A stretch of DNA of 55,840 nt. Source: Mesorhizobium sp. J18. Lineage in GTDB: Bacteria; Pseudomonadota; Alphaproteobacteria; Rhizobiales; Rhizobiaceae. The DNA lies in the NCBI RefSeq assembly GCF_007829525.1, contig NZ_VLJP01000007.1, forward strand, positions 16,724 to 72,563. Direction: 5' to 3'. The notes beneath the pieces are model-generated. The model searched no databases. It had not been told where the DNA came from and saw only the letters and a list, made by a program, of their open reading frames with translations. Position 1 is the stretch's first letter; each line of letters starts with the position of its first letter. Made by a program: the position numbers and the translations under genes. Below, piece after piece: positions 1 through 8,155 of this stretch.

Positions 1-1
1 C

Positions 2-1030
2 CTGCCGGTCGAGACGATAGGCACGCGTTTCGGCGGCATACCGCAAACACTGCCCATGCCGCACCTGCCGGAAATCTCCTATGCGCGAGTGGTGGCGGTG
101 CTGCCGAATGCATTATCCTTTGCGTTGCTCGGCTGCATCGAAAGCCTGCTTTCGGCGGTCGTGGCGGATTCCATGACGGGCCGGCGGCATCGCTCCAATT
201 GCGAGCTTGTGGCCCAGGGGATCGCCAATATCGCCTCTCCGCTTTTCGGCGGCATCTGCGTGACCGGCAATATCGCCCGCACGGCGACCAATGTGCGCTC
301 CGGCGCGCGCGGGCCGGTCTCGGGCATGCTGCATTCCGTCTTCCTCCTGCTTTTCATGCTCGTCGCGGCGCCGCTCGCCTCCTACATCCCGCTGGCCGCG
401 CTGGCGGGTGTGCTGGCGGTCGTTGCCTGGAACATGGCCGAGAAGCACGAATTCGCCACGCTGATGCGTGCTTCGCTGGGCGATGCGGTGGTCCTGCTCG
501 TCACCTTCCTTCTGGTGATCTTCCGCGACCTGACCGAAGGCATTCTCGTCGGCTTCGCCCTCAGCGCGCTTCTGTTCCTGCACCGCATGGCGCAAGCGGT
601 GGAGGTCGAGAATGCCCGGCCTCAGGTGGAGGAAGACAAGGCCGACAGCGTAAACGGCAATGGCCGTGGAGCCTATGACGTGGAGATGGCGACCGACCCG
701 GATGTGGCCGTCATACGGGTGTCCGGTGCCTTCTTTTTCGGTGCGGCCGCGGCGGTCGGGGCGGCGCTGGACCGCATCGGCGAACAACCAAAGGCCTATA
801 TCTTCGATCTGTCGGCGGTCTCCGTCCTGGATTCGACGGGAGCCGCAACGATCGAGGGCTTTGTGCGCAAGGCCAGGCATCGGGGCGCCGCCGTCTATAT
901 CGCCGGCGCGACTCCCGCGGTCCGCCGCACGCTGCTGATCCATGGCATTAAGCCGCCGCGCGTTCGCTTCAGGATGCGTCTGGCCGATGCCATCGCCTTT
1001 GCAGCCCGAAACGCCAAGGTCGCCGCCTGA
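2..1030 (+). CDS. SulP-family anion transporter with C-terminal STAS domain, 3' part only
   Basis: The reading frame is already open at the window edge and gives the SulP-like stretch TIGTRFGGIP about ten residues in, so the true start lies upstream. What is present is the second half of the transmembrane domain (hydrophobic segments in roughly residues 25-200) followed by a soluble C-terminal domain of about 110 residues with the STAS pattern, including DVAVIRVSG, IFDLSAVSVLDSTG and a following helix. SulP proteins are inner-membrane transporters or channels for sulfate, bicarbonate, chloride or other anions. The STAS domain resembles anti-sigma-factor antagonists and regulates transport. 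The substrate cannot be told from this fragment. It ends 33 bp before the convergent TetR gene. Confidence 0.88.
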   Translation: MPVETIGTRFGGIPQTLPMPHLPEISYARVVAVLPNALSFALLGCIESLLSAVVADSMTGRRHRSNCELVAQGIANIASPLFGGICVTGNIARTATNVRSGARGPVSGMLHSVFLLLFMLVAAPLASYIPLAALAGVLAVVAWNMAEKHEFATLMRASLGDAVVLLVTFLLVIFRDLTEGILVGFALSALLFLHRMAQAVEVENARPQVEEDKADSVNGNGRGAYDVEMATDPDVAVIRVSGAFFFGAAAAVGAALDRIGEQPKAYIFDLSAVSVLDSTGAATIEGFVRKARHRGAAVYIAGATPAVRRTLLIHGIKPPRVRFRMRLADAIAFAARNAKVAA

Positions 1031-1063
1031 GCCCGGCGCGCATGGCTTGTTGGGGCGCAGGGC

Positions 1064-1774
1064 TTATTGTGGCGGCGGCAAATATTCGACGTCGAGCATC
1101 CGGCAAAGCTCCTGCAGGCATTCCTCGTAAAACGGCTCGGCATCGGTCAATGCGAAATCGAGCTGCTGGAAAACCTCCATGCAGAGCAGCCCGTAGAGCC
1201 GTATCCAGCAATTTAGGAACACATAGGTCGCCTCGGCCGGCAGTGCCCCCTCGATATGGCCGGAAAAGGCTTCCAGTTGGTCGGCAAGATCGGCGGGCAT
1301 TTTCTCAACGTCGGGAATGGGGAAACGCGTGTGGCGCCAGATGGCTCCCACTTCCTCGACAAAGACCCGCCCGAAAGCATGGCCGGCTTCGTGCACTTCA
1401 TGTGCCGCGGTCTCGCAGCCGGGGGGCGGGGGCGCGCTTGCGAACATGAGGCCGAATTCGGCCTTGTGATCCAGCGCCCAGCGGCGCATCCGGCGGCACA
1501 TGGCCAGAAGGTTGATCCGGCCCTCGATGCGCTCCTTCTGCAATTCATCGGTCAATTCGCGGTAGAAATCGGCGGTGAGCGCCGCAATCAGGTCGTCGTG
1601 GCTGGAATAGTAGCGATAGATGGCCGGACCGCTCATCCCGATTTTGCGGGCCACCGCGTTGATGGTGACGGCGTGCCGGCCTTCCGCGATCAACAGGCCG
1701 CGAGCGGCATCCCTGATTTCTTGCAACGTCGCCGCGCGCATGCGCTCGCGGCGTCCAGGCAGGAGAGGTGGCAT
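1064..1774 (-). CDS. TetR/AcrR-family transcriptional regulator
   Basis: A 236-residue protein with an N-terminal TetR DNA-binding domain at residues 12-60: the helix-turn-helix is visible as VARKIGMSGPAIYRYYSSHD. The rest is a helical ligand-binding and dimerisation domain of ordinary length. It is transcribed divergently from the NnrU-like gene, with 86 bp between start codons that hold a 22-bp imperfect palindrome, so autoregulation and control of the neighbour are plausible. Met12 (position 1741) is an alternative start that would still leave the whole DNA-binding domain. The ligand is unknown. The 3' end converges on the SulP gene. Confidence 0.9.
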   Translation of the reverse strand: MPPLLPGRRERMRAATLQEIRDAARGLLIAEGRHAVTINAVARKIGMSGPAIYRYYSSHDDLIAALTADFYRELTDELQKERIEGRINLLAMCRRMRRWALDHKAEFGLMFASAPPPPGCETAAHEVHEAGHAFGRVFVEEVGAIWRHTRFPIPDVEKMPADLADQLEAFSGHIEGALPAEATYVFLNCWIRLYGLLCMEVFQQLDFALTDAEPFYEECLQELCRMLDVEYLPPPQ

Positions 1775-1807
1775 CAGCGATCGCTCCGCATTATGTGAAT
1801 TGTTATT

Positions 1808-1829
1808 GTATCTAATTTCTGTTAGAGAC
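1808..1829. promoter_or_regulatory. candidate TetR operator in divergent intergenic region
   Basis: An imperfect 22-bp palindrome: arms GTaTCTAA and TTAGAgAC around a TTTCTG centre, with a single mismatched pair. It lies in an AT-rich 86-bp gap between the TetR and NnrU genes. This size and placement suit a TetR dimer, but binding is inferred only from position and symmetry. Confidence 0.45.
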
Positions 1830-1860
1830 TATAACGAATTTTCGGAAACGGAGCAACCGC

Positions 1861-2433
1861 ATGTCCATTCTGGTTCTCGGCCTCGTGCTTTTCCTGGGCG
1901 CTCATTCGGTGCGGATCGTGGCTCCGGGCATCCGCTCCGGCATCATAGAGCGGGGCGGCATGGGAGCCTGGATGATTCCCTATGCGGCTGTCTCCGTCAT
2001 CGGGCTCGTGCTGATCGTGATCGGCTACGGCGTGGCGCGCGAGGCGCCGGTGATCGTCACCGAACCTCCGGCAGGCCTGCGGCATCTCGCTCTAGCCCTG
2101 ATGCTGCCGGTCTTCCCGCTGCTGCTGGCCGCCTATCTTCCCGGCCGGATCCGGGCAAGGCTTCGCCATCCCATGCTGATCGCCACGGTCATCTGGGGCG
2201 TCGCGCATCTCCTGGCGAACGGCACGCTGGCGGATATTCTGCTCTTCGGCGGATTTGCGCTCTGGGCGCTCATCGACATCTTTTCAATTTCCGGCAGGAG
2301 CGAGACCCCGGCAAGGACGGTCAAGGTGTCGCATTGGCGAAACGACCTTGTTGCGGTCGTGGCCGGTCTCGCGATTTATGCCGCTTTCGTGGCCCGGTTG
2401 CACGACTGGCTTGTCGGCGTCTCGCCGATCTGA
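1861..2433 (+). CDS. NnrU family integral membrane protein
   Basis: A 190-residue, highly hydrophobic protein with about six predicted membrane segments. The N-terminus LGAHSVRI followed by a glycine-rich segment and a second helix (VIGLVLIVIGYGVARE) matches my recollection of the NnrU family. The C-terminal part carries HPMLIATVIWGVAHLLANG, which is also typical. NnrU proteins were named for linkage to nitrite/nitric oxide reductase genes in Rhodobacter, but many relatives, as here, have no denitrification gene nearby, and the molecular role is not established. GGAG lies 8 nt before the ATG. The divergent TetR gene is the likely regulator. Confidence 0.85.
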   Translation: MSILVLGLVLFLGAHSVRIVAPGIRSGIIERGGMGAWMIPYAAVSVIGLVLIVIGYGVAREAPVIVTEPPAGLRHLALALMLPVFPLLLAAYLPGRIRARLRHPMLIATVIWGVAHLLANGTLADILLFGGFALWALIDIFSISGRSETPARTVKVSHWRNDLVAVVAGLAIYAAFVARLHDWLVGVSPI

Positions 2434-2534
2434 GGAGCGGTGCGGCAGTAACCATTCGTTAACCCTGCCGGCTTCATAGTGCAGGCGGAGGCGTTGCGTA
2501 TTGCTCCGGACCAACCGAGTGAAGGCGCAAGGCA

Positions 2535-2720
2535 ATGACGGTGATACTGCCTTTCCATCCCAGACCCCGAAGCCAGGCGGGGCAGTCGGCCGCCGATCGC
2601 GGGCCGGCGAAGATCGTGATCTTTCCCGGCATCCGCTACGAACGCGAGGACGGGCCGCGCAAGCCTGACGAAAACGCCGCCGAACGCGCCGGGAGAAAGC
2701 GCGGTCAGATCAAGAACTGA
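2535..2720 (+). CDS. small conserved protein of unknown function (61 aa)
   Basis: A 61-residue, basic and polar protein with a short hydrophobic strand (AKIVIFPGIRYER) in the middle and a charged, probably disordered tail. Similar short proteins with an IFPGxRYER core occur, from memory, in many rhizobial genomes and have no assigned function. An AAGG motif lies near the ATG. It sits alone between the NnrU-like gene and the convergent DUF1254 gene and ends 9 bp from the latter. The core motif and codon use make it more likely real than chance. Confidence 0.6.
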   Translation: MTVILPFHPRPRSQAGQSAADRGPAKIVIFPGIRYEREDGPRKPDENAAERAGRKRGQIKN

Positions 2721-2728
2721 AAGCCATT

Positions 2729-3274
2729 CTATCGTGACGTGCAGGAAATGCCGTTGAGATAAGTGGAGACCACTTCGCGCCAGCTCTCGTCGGGGACGAA
2801 GGCGCGCATGACGACGATCCCTTCGGTAAGATCCGCTTCGACGAAGATGGACTGGGTGAATTCGGCCGGAACTTCCTTGCGCATGGTCAGCATCTGGGCG
2901 GGCGTGACGACGACGAAATCCAGCGCATCGCCGGTCGCCGTGCGGTCGTTCAGGCTGTAGATATTGAGGCCGCGGCGATCATAGACCGAGATCGACCAGA
3001 ACGGGATGCGGCCTTCGCCCACGAGATGCAAGGCCCCGTCGCTGAGGTCGAAGCGGCATGCCACGGCCTCGAAGAAAGGGTCGGGCGAGGTGAGCATGCC
3101 CAGCGACGGGTTGGCGTGGTCGAGCCGGACCACATGATAGGGTTCGCCGGTTTCAGCCAGCCGCGCCCAGGCATCCTTTTCCGCAAAGACGGGCAGGAGG
3201 AACAGGATTGCGATATGGACGATGCCTGCGCCGACAAGGCCGGTGAGCAAGGCATGCAGGAATCTAGTCATCAC
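2729..3274 (-). CDS. DUF1254-family exported or membrane-anchored protein
   Basis: A 181-residue protein with a single N-terminal hydrophobic segment (residues 6-28, LLTGLVGAGIVHIAILFLL), which serves as signal anchor. The remainder is a soluble beta-rich domain including FWSISVYDRRGLNIYSLND, the type of motif seen in DUF1254 proteins. Its start overlaps the end of the DUF1214-family gene by 11 bp, so the two are translationally linked. The DUF1254/DUF1214 pair is common in alphaproteobacteria and its function is unknown. Related larger fusion proteins are exported. Nothing in the sequence points to a substrate. Confidence 0.75.
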   Translation of the reverse strand: MMTRFLHALLTGLVGAGIVHIAILFLLPVFAEKDAWARLAETGEPYHVVRLDHANPSLGMLTSPDPFFEAVACRFDLSDGALHLVGEGRIPFWSISVYDRRGLNIYSLNDRTATGDALDFVVVTPAQMLTMRKEVPAEFTQSIFVEADLTEGIVVMRAFVPDESWREVVSTYLNGISCTSR

Positions 3275-3848
3275 AGCCCCTTCGCACGACCTGCGGCAAC
3301 CTGATGTCTATGACGCCGGCATCGCCTGAAATCGGTGTGTCGAAGACGGTGAGCACAAGCCTTATCGGGCCGCTGCCGGAGATCGGCAGCCAGTTTCCGG
3401 GCACGGGCTGGGGACCGATCTCGACCGTTGCGGGACCGTCGCCGAGGCGCACCAGCTCACGCGACTGGAGCGCCGGCTGGAGCCGGCCGACCGGGGGCAG
3501 GAGCCTGCCAGCGGCATTCGTCGCATAGACGGTCCAGAAGCGGGACGGCGGCACCGCGCCCGTAAGCTGGTACCGGCAATCGGCGCGCAAAAGCGCGCCC
3601 GCCGTATCGCGATTGGTCGTGAAGGCGATGCCTTCCGCCTGGCCGAGCGAGAGTCCGCCCTCGCGCGCGAAACGGGCGCGGGAATAGGGGTCTGCCTGCG
3701 GCGTGCCGAAATCGGGAAAGGTGACCCATTGGCCGATCGTGACCGAGCCGACGCCGCGGCTCGCCTCCAGCGCGTACCAGACGCTGCCAGCCCCGCCTCC
3801 GATTGCAACGGCGAGGGTGACGAAGATCAGGAGGACGGTCTTGAGCAT
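3264..3848 (-). CDS. DUF1214-family membrane-anchored protein
   Basis: The frame is open from 3965, but the preceding stretch is proline/arginine-rich and overlaps the neighbour's end, so I take the ATG at 3848 (MLKTVLLIFVTLAV), giving 194 residues. There is one N-terminal membrane anchor (residues 2-22). The soluble part contains PPSRFWTVYATNAAGRLLPP and, towards the C-terminus, NWLPISGSGPIRLVLTVFDT, which match the usual DUF1214 core (W-x-V-T/YA-x-N and a final NWLP...R..LR pattern). It is co-oriented with, and upstream of, the DUF1254 gene. Function unknown; a cell-envelope role is inferred from the anchor and the adjacent PBP gene. Confidence 0.75.
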   Translation of the reverse strand: MLKTVLLIFVTLAVAIGGGAGSVWYALEASRGVGSVTIGQWVTFPDFGTPQADPYSRARFAREGGLSLGQAEGIAFTTNRDTAGALLRADCRYQLTGAVPPSRFWTVYATNAAGRLLPPVGRLQPALQSRELVRLGDGPATVEIGPQPVPGNWLPISGSGPIRLVLTVFDTPISGDAGVIDIRLPQVVRRGCDD

Positions 3849-3924
3849 TGGCCGTGATCGAGGGTGGATCGGTGCGCGGGATAAATCCGGATACTCCGGC
3901 CCGATGGAACGAGGCAAGAGCGGG

Positions 3925-6078
3925 TCAAAGGGCCGAGAGCGTTTCCTGCCCGGCGGGAGGATCAATCACGGGAGCATCGCGGAAAATTCGGGACATCTTC
4001 CTCAACAGGGCGGTGGTGCGGCTCGAAAGGATGAGCGGCCGCTGATCCAGTCCGTTTTCCTGGGCCTGGCCGGGTTTTGCCGCGGCCACTTTCGGCTCGG
4101 CTTCCATTTTGGGCAGCGGGTTCTCTATGCCCGGAATGGGCTTGAGGTCGATATTCTGGTGCATATAGGCCATCAGGCGCTGCCAGACCATGGCCGGCAG
4201 GGTGCCGCCGGTCATGTCCTTCGTGGCGTGGTAGTCGTCATTGCCGAGCCAGACGGCGGCGGTGTAGTTGCCGGTGAAGCCGACATACCAGGCATCGCGA
4301 TAGGACTGGGTGGTGCCAGTCTTGCCGGCGGAGCGGGCCATGGGCAGGGCAGCACGGCGGCCGGTGCCCCATTCGGGGACCTGCACCAGCATCGTGTTCA
4401 TGGCCGCCACAGTGCGTTCGGACAGGACCCGGCGCGGCGGCGGCGCATCGCGGTAGTAATCGTAGATCGCCTCGCCGGAATGGGTGGTGAGCTGCGTGAT
4501 GCCGTGGCGCAGGCCGGCAAGGCCGCCGCTGGCGAAAACGCTGTAGCCGGTCGCCTGGTCCATCACGGTCATGCCGGAAGTGCCGAGCACCATGGTCTTG
4601 TGGCCGTTGAGCGGGGATTCGACGCCCATAGCCTCAACGAGTTGCTGGATCGGCTCGAGGCCGAGGTGATCCTTGGCGAGCCGCACCGGCACGGTGTTGT
4701 AGGACTTCACCAGCGCCGTGGTGAGGTTGACACGGCCGGCATAGCCACGGCCGTAATTGCGTGGCGCCCAGCCATTCCAGTAGACCGGGGCGTCGGAGAT
4801 GATGGTATCGGGAGTGTATTCCTTCTTCTCGATTGCCGTGGCATAGACATAGGGCTTGAAGGAGGAGCCGGTCTGGCGCAGCGCCTTGGTGGCGCGGTTG
4901 AACTGGCTCTCGGCATAGTCGCGGCCGCCGACGATGGCGCGCACGGCGCCGTTGTTCTCCAGGACGACAATGGCGCCCTCCGAGGCGTCGTAATCCTTGC
5001 CATATTGGCGCAGGTGGAATTCCAGGGATTCCTCGGCGGCGCGCTGGATGTTGAGATCGATCGTGGTGCGCGCCACCAGCGAATGGGTGGCGCCCCTGGG
5101 CACGATCTTCTTGACCTCCTCGAAGGCCCAGTCGAGGAAATAATCGGGGCTGTCTCGCTCTCCGCGGTCGACCACGGTAGCCGGATGCAGCCGCGCCGAC
5201 AGCACCTGTCCCTCGGTCATGAAGCCGGCCTCGACGAGGTTGTTGAGGACGACATTGGCGCGGCCGCGCGCGGCCGGCAGGTTGATGTGCGGCGCGTAGT
5301 TGCCGGGCGCCTTGAAAAGGCCGGCAAGCATGGCCGCCTCGGCAAGGTTCAGATCCTTGATGCCCTTGCCGAAATAGAAATCGGAGGCCGCCGCGACGCC
5401 GAAGGTGCCGCCGCCGAGATAGGCGCGGTCGAGATAGAGCTGCAGGATCTCGCGCTTGGAAAGATTGGCCTCCAGCCAGAGCGCCAGGAATGCCTCGTTG
5501 ATCTTGCGCTCCATCGTGCGCTCGTTCGACAGAAAGAGGTTCTTGGCAAGCTGCTGGGTGATGGTCGAACCGCCCTGGACGACGGAATTCGCCCGCACAT
5601 TCTCGAACAGGGCACGCGCCAGACCGGGAAAATCTATGCCGAAATGCTGGTAGAAGCGGCGGTCCTCCGTGGCGAGCACGGCCTGGATGACATGCTCGGG
5701 CAATTCGTCGACAGGAACGGAATCGCGCTGGATGATGCCGCGCTGGCCGATCTCGTTGCCGTAGCGGTCGAGGAAGGTGACGGCGTAGTCGTCCTGGGCG
5801 CGCCAGTCGCCGGCCGTCTGCTCGAAAGCGGGAAGGGCAAGCGCCAGCAGGACGACGATGCCGCCCGTGCCGAGCGTCAAAGCCTCGCTGAAAAGCTCGA
5901 CCGCGCCGCGGCGCCAGCCATAGACGCGGAAGCGGCGGAAGAAGATGGTGAGGTTTTCCCAGAATTGCCTGGCCTTGAAGCCGGCTTCATAAAGGGAGGA
6001 ATCGATCCATGCGTCGATGTCTAGAAAGATCGTCGGCCGCGGGGGCCTGGGCTTCCCGGATTTGACAGGCTCTTTCAT
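3925..6078 (-). CDS. PBP1A-type bifunctional penicillin-binding protein (transglycosylase/transpeptidase)
   Basis: A 717-residue class A penicillin-binding protein. A cytoplasmic N-terminus of about 65 residues precedes one membrane span (LTLGTGGIVVLLALALPAF). The GT51 glycosyltransferase domain follows, with catalytic-region motifs ATEDRRFYQHFGID and GGSTITQQLAKNLFLS. The transpeptidase domain has the serine motif TGSSFKPYVY, the SYN motif (KSYNTVP) and the KTG motif (GKTGTTQSYRDAW). It polymerises and crosslinks peptidoglycan in the periplasm. It is co-oriented with the DUF1214 and DUF1254 genes downstream. The long antisense frame on the other strand is a shadow. Length and motif order are normal for the family and nothing looks damaged. 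Confidence 0.93.
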   Translation of the reverse strand: MKEPVKSGKPRPPRPTIFLDIDAWIDSSLYEAGFKARQFWENLTIFFRRFRVYGWRRGAVELFSEALTLGTGGIVVLLALALPAFEQTAGDWRAQDDYAVTFLDRYGNEIGQRGIIQRDSVPVDELPEHVIQAVLATEDRRFYQHFGIDFPGLARALFENVRANSVVQGGSTITQQLAKNLFLSNERTMERKINEAFLALWLEANLSKREILQLYLDRAYLGGGTFGVAAASDFYFGKGIKDLNLAEAAMLAGLFKAPGNYAPHINLPAARGRANVVLNNLVEAGFMTEGQVLSARLHPATVVDRGERDSPDYFLDWAFEEVKKIVPRGATHSLVARTTIDLNIQRAAEESLEFHLRQYGKDYDASEGAIVVLENNGAVRAIVGGRDYAESQFNRATKALRQTGSSFKPYVYATAIEKKEYTPDTIISDAPVYWNGWAPRNYGRGYAGRVNLTTALVKSYNTVPVRLAKDHLGLEPIQQLVEAMGVESPLNGHKTMVLGTSGMTVMDQATGYSVFASGGLAGLRHGITQLTTHSGEAIYDYYRDAPPPRRVLSERTVAAMNTMLVQVPEWGTGRRAALPMARSAGKTGTTQSYRDAWYVGFTGNYTAAVWLGNDDYHATKDMTGGTLPAMVWQRLMAYMHQNIDLKPIPGIENPLPKMEAEPKVAAAKPGQAQENGLDQRPLILSSRTTALLRKMSRIFRDAPVIDPPAGQETLSAL

Positions 6079-6336
6079 CGACGTGTTGCCCGTAGACTAA
6101 CCACCGACCGCAACCAGCGCATGCACCCCGCCATGCCCGGCAACCAGCCAAACTCGCATCCCCTCACCCTTCTTCTGCGCCATTTTCCGACTGCTCACAA
6201 GGGAATTTCCCGGAAATGGCTAACGGAGAGGGTAAGGGAAAGTTAATGAGGCAGGAACGCAACAGTTTGGGGGAGGTTCCTGCTGAAAGGTGGTAGCCGG
6301 TCATCGAAGAAGACGGATCAATCGGAATACGGTTGC

Positions 6337-6379
6337 TTGACTTGCCATATGGCGAGCCCTATCTTTGCCATATGGCAAA
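6337..6379 (+). promoter_or_regulatory. promoter with two GCCATATGGC operator palindromes for the RES/Xre operon
   Basis: A -35-like TTGACT (6337-6342) and a -10-like TATCTT (6360-6365) are 17 bp apart. Between them lies GCCATATGGC (6344-6353). Just after the -10 is TTTGCCATATGGCAAA (6364-6379), a perfect 16-bp palindrome containing the same core. The two centres are 23 bp apart, close to two helical turns. AAAGGAG at 6377-6383 then serves the ATG at 6390. The layout fits a repressor-operator site for autoregulation by the antitoxin complex, as known for many toxin-antitoxin operons. The 6079-6336 stretch upstream shows no gene. Confidence 0.65.
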
Positions 6380-6389
6380 GGAGATCGTC

Positions 6390-6800
6390 ATGGGTCAAGC
6401 ACTTCGGCGGATCGATATAAACGACGAACCGGCTCTGGATCTGGCGAGCGCGGAACGGCCCGCCATCGCCAAGGCATTGTCGCGGATCGCCGCGCACTGG
6501 CAATTGACCAATGATGAAGCAGCGGCGCTGTCCGGCGTCAATGTCCGCACCTGGTCACGTATAAAAGATGGCTCGTTCAAAGGCGTTTTCAGCCAGGACC
6601 AAAGAATGCGCGCCAGCCTTTTGATCGGTCTTTTCAAGGGTTTGCGCCTGCTTTTCAACGGCCCTTTGACTTACGGATGGCCTAAGCGTCCGAACAACGG
6701 ATTCGAGGGCAGAACGCCGGTGGAACTCATGATCGAGGGAGGCATTCCGGAGATGGTTCGGATGCGGCGCCATATCGACGGCCTTCGGGGCGGGATGTAG
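6390..6800 (+). CDS. Xre/MbcA/ParS-type antitoxin
   Basis: A 136-residue protein. A longer frame from 6333 exists, but it would start upstream of the -10 box and inside the operators; the ATG at 6390 has AAAGGAG seven bases upstream, so I choose it. Residues about 30-75 form a helix-turn-helix (LTNDEAAALSGVNVRTWSRI). The C-terminal 50 residues have the toxin-binding pattern of the Xre/MbcA/ParS antitoxins (NGPLTYGWPKRPNNGF, then TPVELMIEGG, then the last helix). These proteins cap RES toxins and repress their own operon. It lies 5 bp before the RES gene. Base composition is visibly less GC-rich than the flanking core genes, which suggests acquisition. Confidence 0.85.
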   Translation: MGQALRRIDINDEPALDLASAERPAIAKALSRIAAHWQLTNDEAAALSGVNVRTWSRIKDGSFKGVFSQDQRMRASLLIGLFKGLRLLFNGPLTYGWPKRPNNGFEGRTPVELMIEGGIPEMVRMRRHIDGLRGGM

Positions 6801-6805
6801 AACCG

Positions 6806-7489
6806 TTGGAGCTTATCGATTTTGATGAGAGGCAGACCCACCGCCTTCTGTCCACCGCATATATAGACGAACCGGCCATCGCACCCCTCTATGACAATGA
6901 CCGTGAGAAAGACATTCTGGACGCTATCGAAGGAGAAACCAGTACGCGCCTTCTCGGGCAGACGGACCAGCTCGACGAGTTCTCGCCCGCCGAATTGCTG
7001 ACTCCGGCCTTTGGCTACGGCTGGACCTATGTGAATGCCGCCTTTACCTATACCCGCGCCGGCGGCAATCGTTTTAACCGCGAGGGCCGTGGCGTATGGT
7101 ATGCCGCGATGGACGTTGTCACGTGCCTGAGAGAGGTCGGCTTTCATCTGACACGGGAATTGCGGAACGCGAATGAGACGGAAAACGTCACCGACTATGT
7201 GCAATTGCTGGCGCATCTGGCCGGAAAAATGGTCGATCTGCGCGCGCAGCCGGCCGCGCCCTGTTTAAATCCTGATCCTGCCATCGGTTACCCGGAAGGG
7301 CAGAAGCTGGCGGCAGAAATTCGTGCGGCCGGCCACCACGGTGTCGTATATCCCTCAGTACGGCATCCTGGAGGCATCTGCATTGCCGCACTCCAGCCTG
7401 CCGTGATCCGGCAAGTCGCCAAGGGGCGGATCTTTCGGCTGACATGGATCGGCGGCAAGGGACCCAAGGTCGAGGAAATAGGAAATTAG
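6806..7489 (+). CDS. RES-domain toxin (probable NAD+-degrading)
   Basis: A 227-residue protein with the RES fold signature. The conserved residues are Arg89 in GNRFN, Tyr99 in VWYAA, Glu110 in CLREV and Ser184 in VYPSVRHPGG. RES toxins of characterised systems (MbcT, Res, ParT) cleave or phosphorolyse NAD+ or modify targets with ADP-ribose. The start is taken as TTG at 6806 because no ATG or GTG fits between the antitoxin stop and the conserved N-terminus (LIDFDERQTHRLL). The distance of 5 bp from the antitoxin indicates one operon. This family usually works as a stress-activated growth-arrest module. All key residues seem present, so the toxin is probably active. Confidence 0.85.
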   Translation: MELIDFDERQTHRLLSTAYIDEPAIAPLYDNDREKDILDAIEGETSTRLLGQTDQLDEFSPAELLTPAFGYGWTYVNAAFTYTRAGGNRFNREGRGVWYAAMDVVTCLREVGFHLTRELRNANETENVTDYVQLLAHLAGKMVDLRAQPAAPCLNPDPAIGYPEGQKLAAEIRAAGHHGVVYPSVRHPGGICIAALQPAVIRQVAKGRIFRLTWIGGKGPKVEEIGN

Positions 7490-7500
7490 GAAAATAGTCC

Positions 7501-7529
7501 TTGACATCGTAACGGTGGTCTGGTAGCTT
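7501..7529 (+). promoter_or_regulatory. sigma-70-like promoter before the GTA-like genes
   Basis: TTGACA (7501-7506) is a consensus -35. TAGCTT (7524-7529) is a plausible -10 with a spacer of exactly 17 bp. It lies between the RES toxin stop and the first phage-like gene, which starts about 130 bp downstream. The intervening stretch shows no convincing gene. Confidence 0.45.
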
Positions 7530-7657
7530 TTCATCATCGTCGGAAATGTGCGTTCAGCGTGGCGGTGGCCGGATGGCCTCGGTCGTAGCGGGTGCGGATT
7601 TCCGGCTTTTTCTTTTCGAACACTCTCTTCCCAAGACATTCGGATATGGAGCAACGG

Positions 7658-8155
7658 ATGCCGACGAGCACTACCGTGACGGCCGGCTTGCGCGCGCTTT
7701 ACGAGGGCGCGCCGGCCACGATCGAGACGCTGGCATTGGTGTCGCACCGCTCGCCGAGGCTGCTCGGCAAGCTGGCGGCGCGGCAAGGTTGGGGGGTGGC
7801 CGGCATCCAGGCGGCGGGACCGCCGGGCGCGCCGGTGGACCATGCCGCGCTCGAACGCCGGCTGACGGCGCTTGCCGACCGGCTGGTGCGCGACCTGGAG
7901 GCGGTGAGCGCCGAGGGCGAGGAAGCGGGCAGCTACGACAAGGCGCGCATCGACGCGCTGTCGGCCATGCTGCGGATGGTCGAGAAGATCGGCGAAATCA
8001 CGCACGGTCCCGAACGCGCCAAAGAGAACCAGATAAAATCCGATGCAGAAATGGCCGCCGCACTCGAACGCATCAACAATCGCATTGTCGAGCTTGCAAC
8101 TGAGCTTGCAGGCCAGATGGTTGCAGGAAAACATCGGGCAGGAGCTGGCGCCTGA
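7658..8155 (+). CDS. GTA/phage-like protein preceding the terminase (possible small terminase-like)
   Basis: A 165-residue, largely helical protein in the position usually held by the small gene before the large terminase in rhizobial GTA-like clusters. The frame is open from 7592, but ATG 7658 has GGAG six bases upstream and gives the sensible N-terminus MPTSTTVTAGLRALYEGAP. The following segment, ETLALVSHRSPRLLGKLAARQGW, could form a helix-turn-helix (small terminases bind DNA). The second half is charged and coiled-coil-like (DHAALERRLTALADRLVRDL). The 3' end overlaps the terminase frame. Assignment as small terminase is positional inference only. Confidence 0.6.
   Translation: MPTSTTVTAGLRALYEGAPATIETLALVSHRSPRLLGKLAARQGWGVAGIQAAGPPGAPVDHAALERRLTALADRLVRDLEAVSAEGEEAGSYDKARIDALSAMLRMVEKIGEITHGPERAKENQIKSDAEMAAALERINNRIVELATELAGQMVAGKHRAGAGA

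Noticed and set aside
3703-6024. 773-codon open frame antisense to the penicillin-binding protein
   Set aside because: Its translation is Gly/His/Val-rich without motifs, and the opposite strand shows all PBP1A motifs in order. It is a shadow of GC-rich codon use.
7546-8103. 185-codon frame overlapping the GTA-like small gene
   Set aside because: Arginine/glycine-rich alternate frame without a ribosome site; the frame at 7658 has one.
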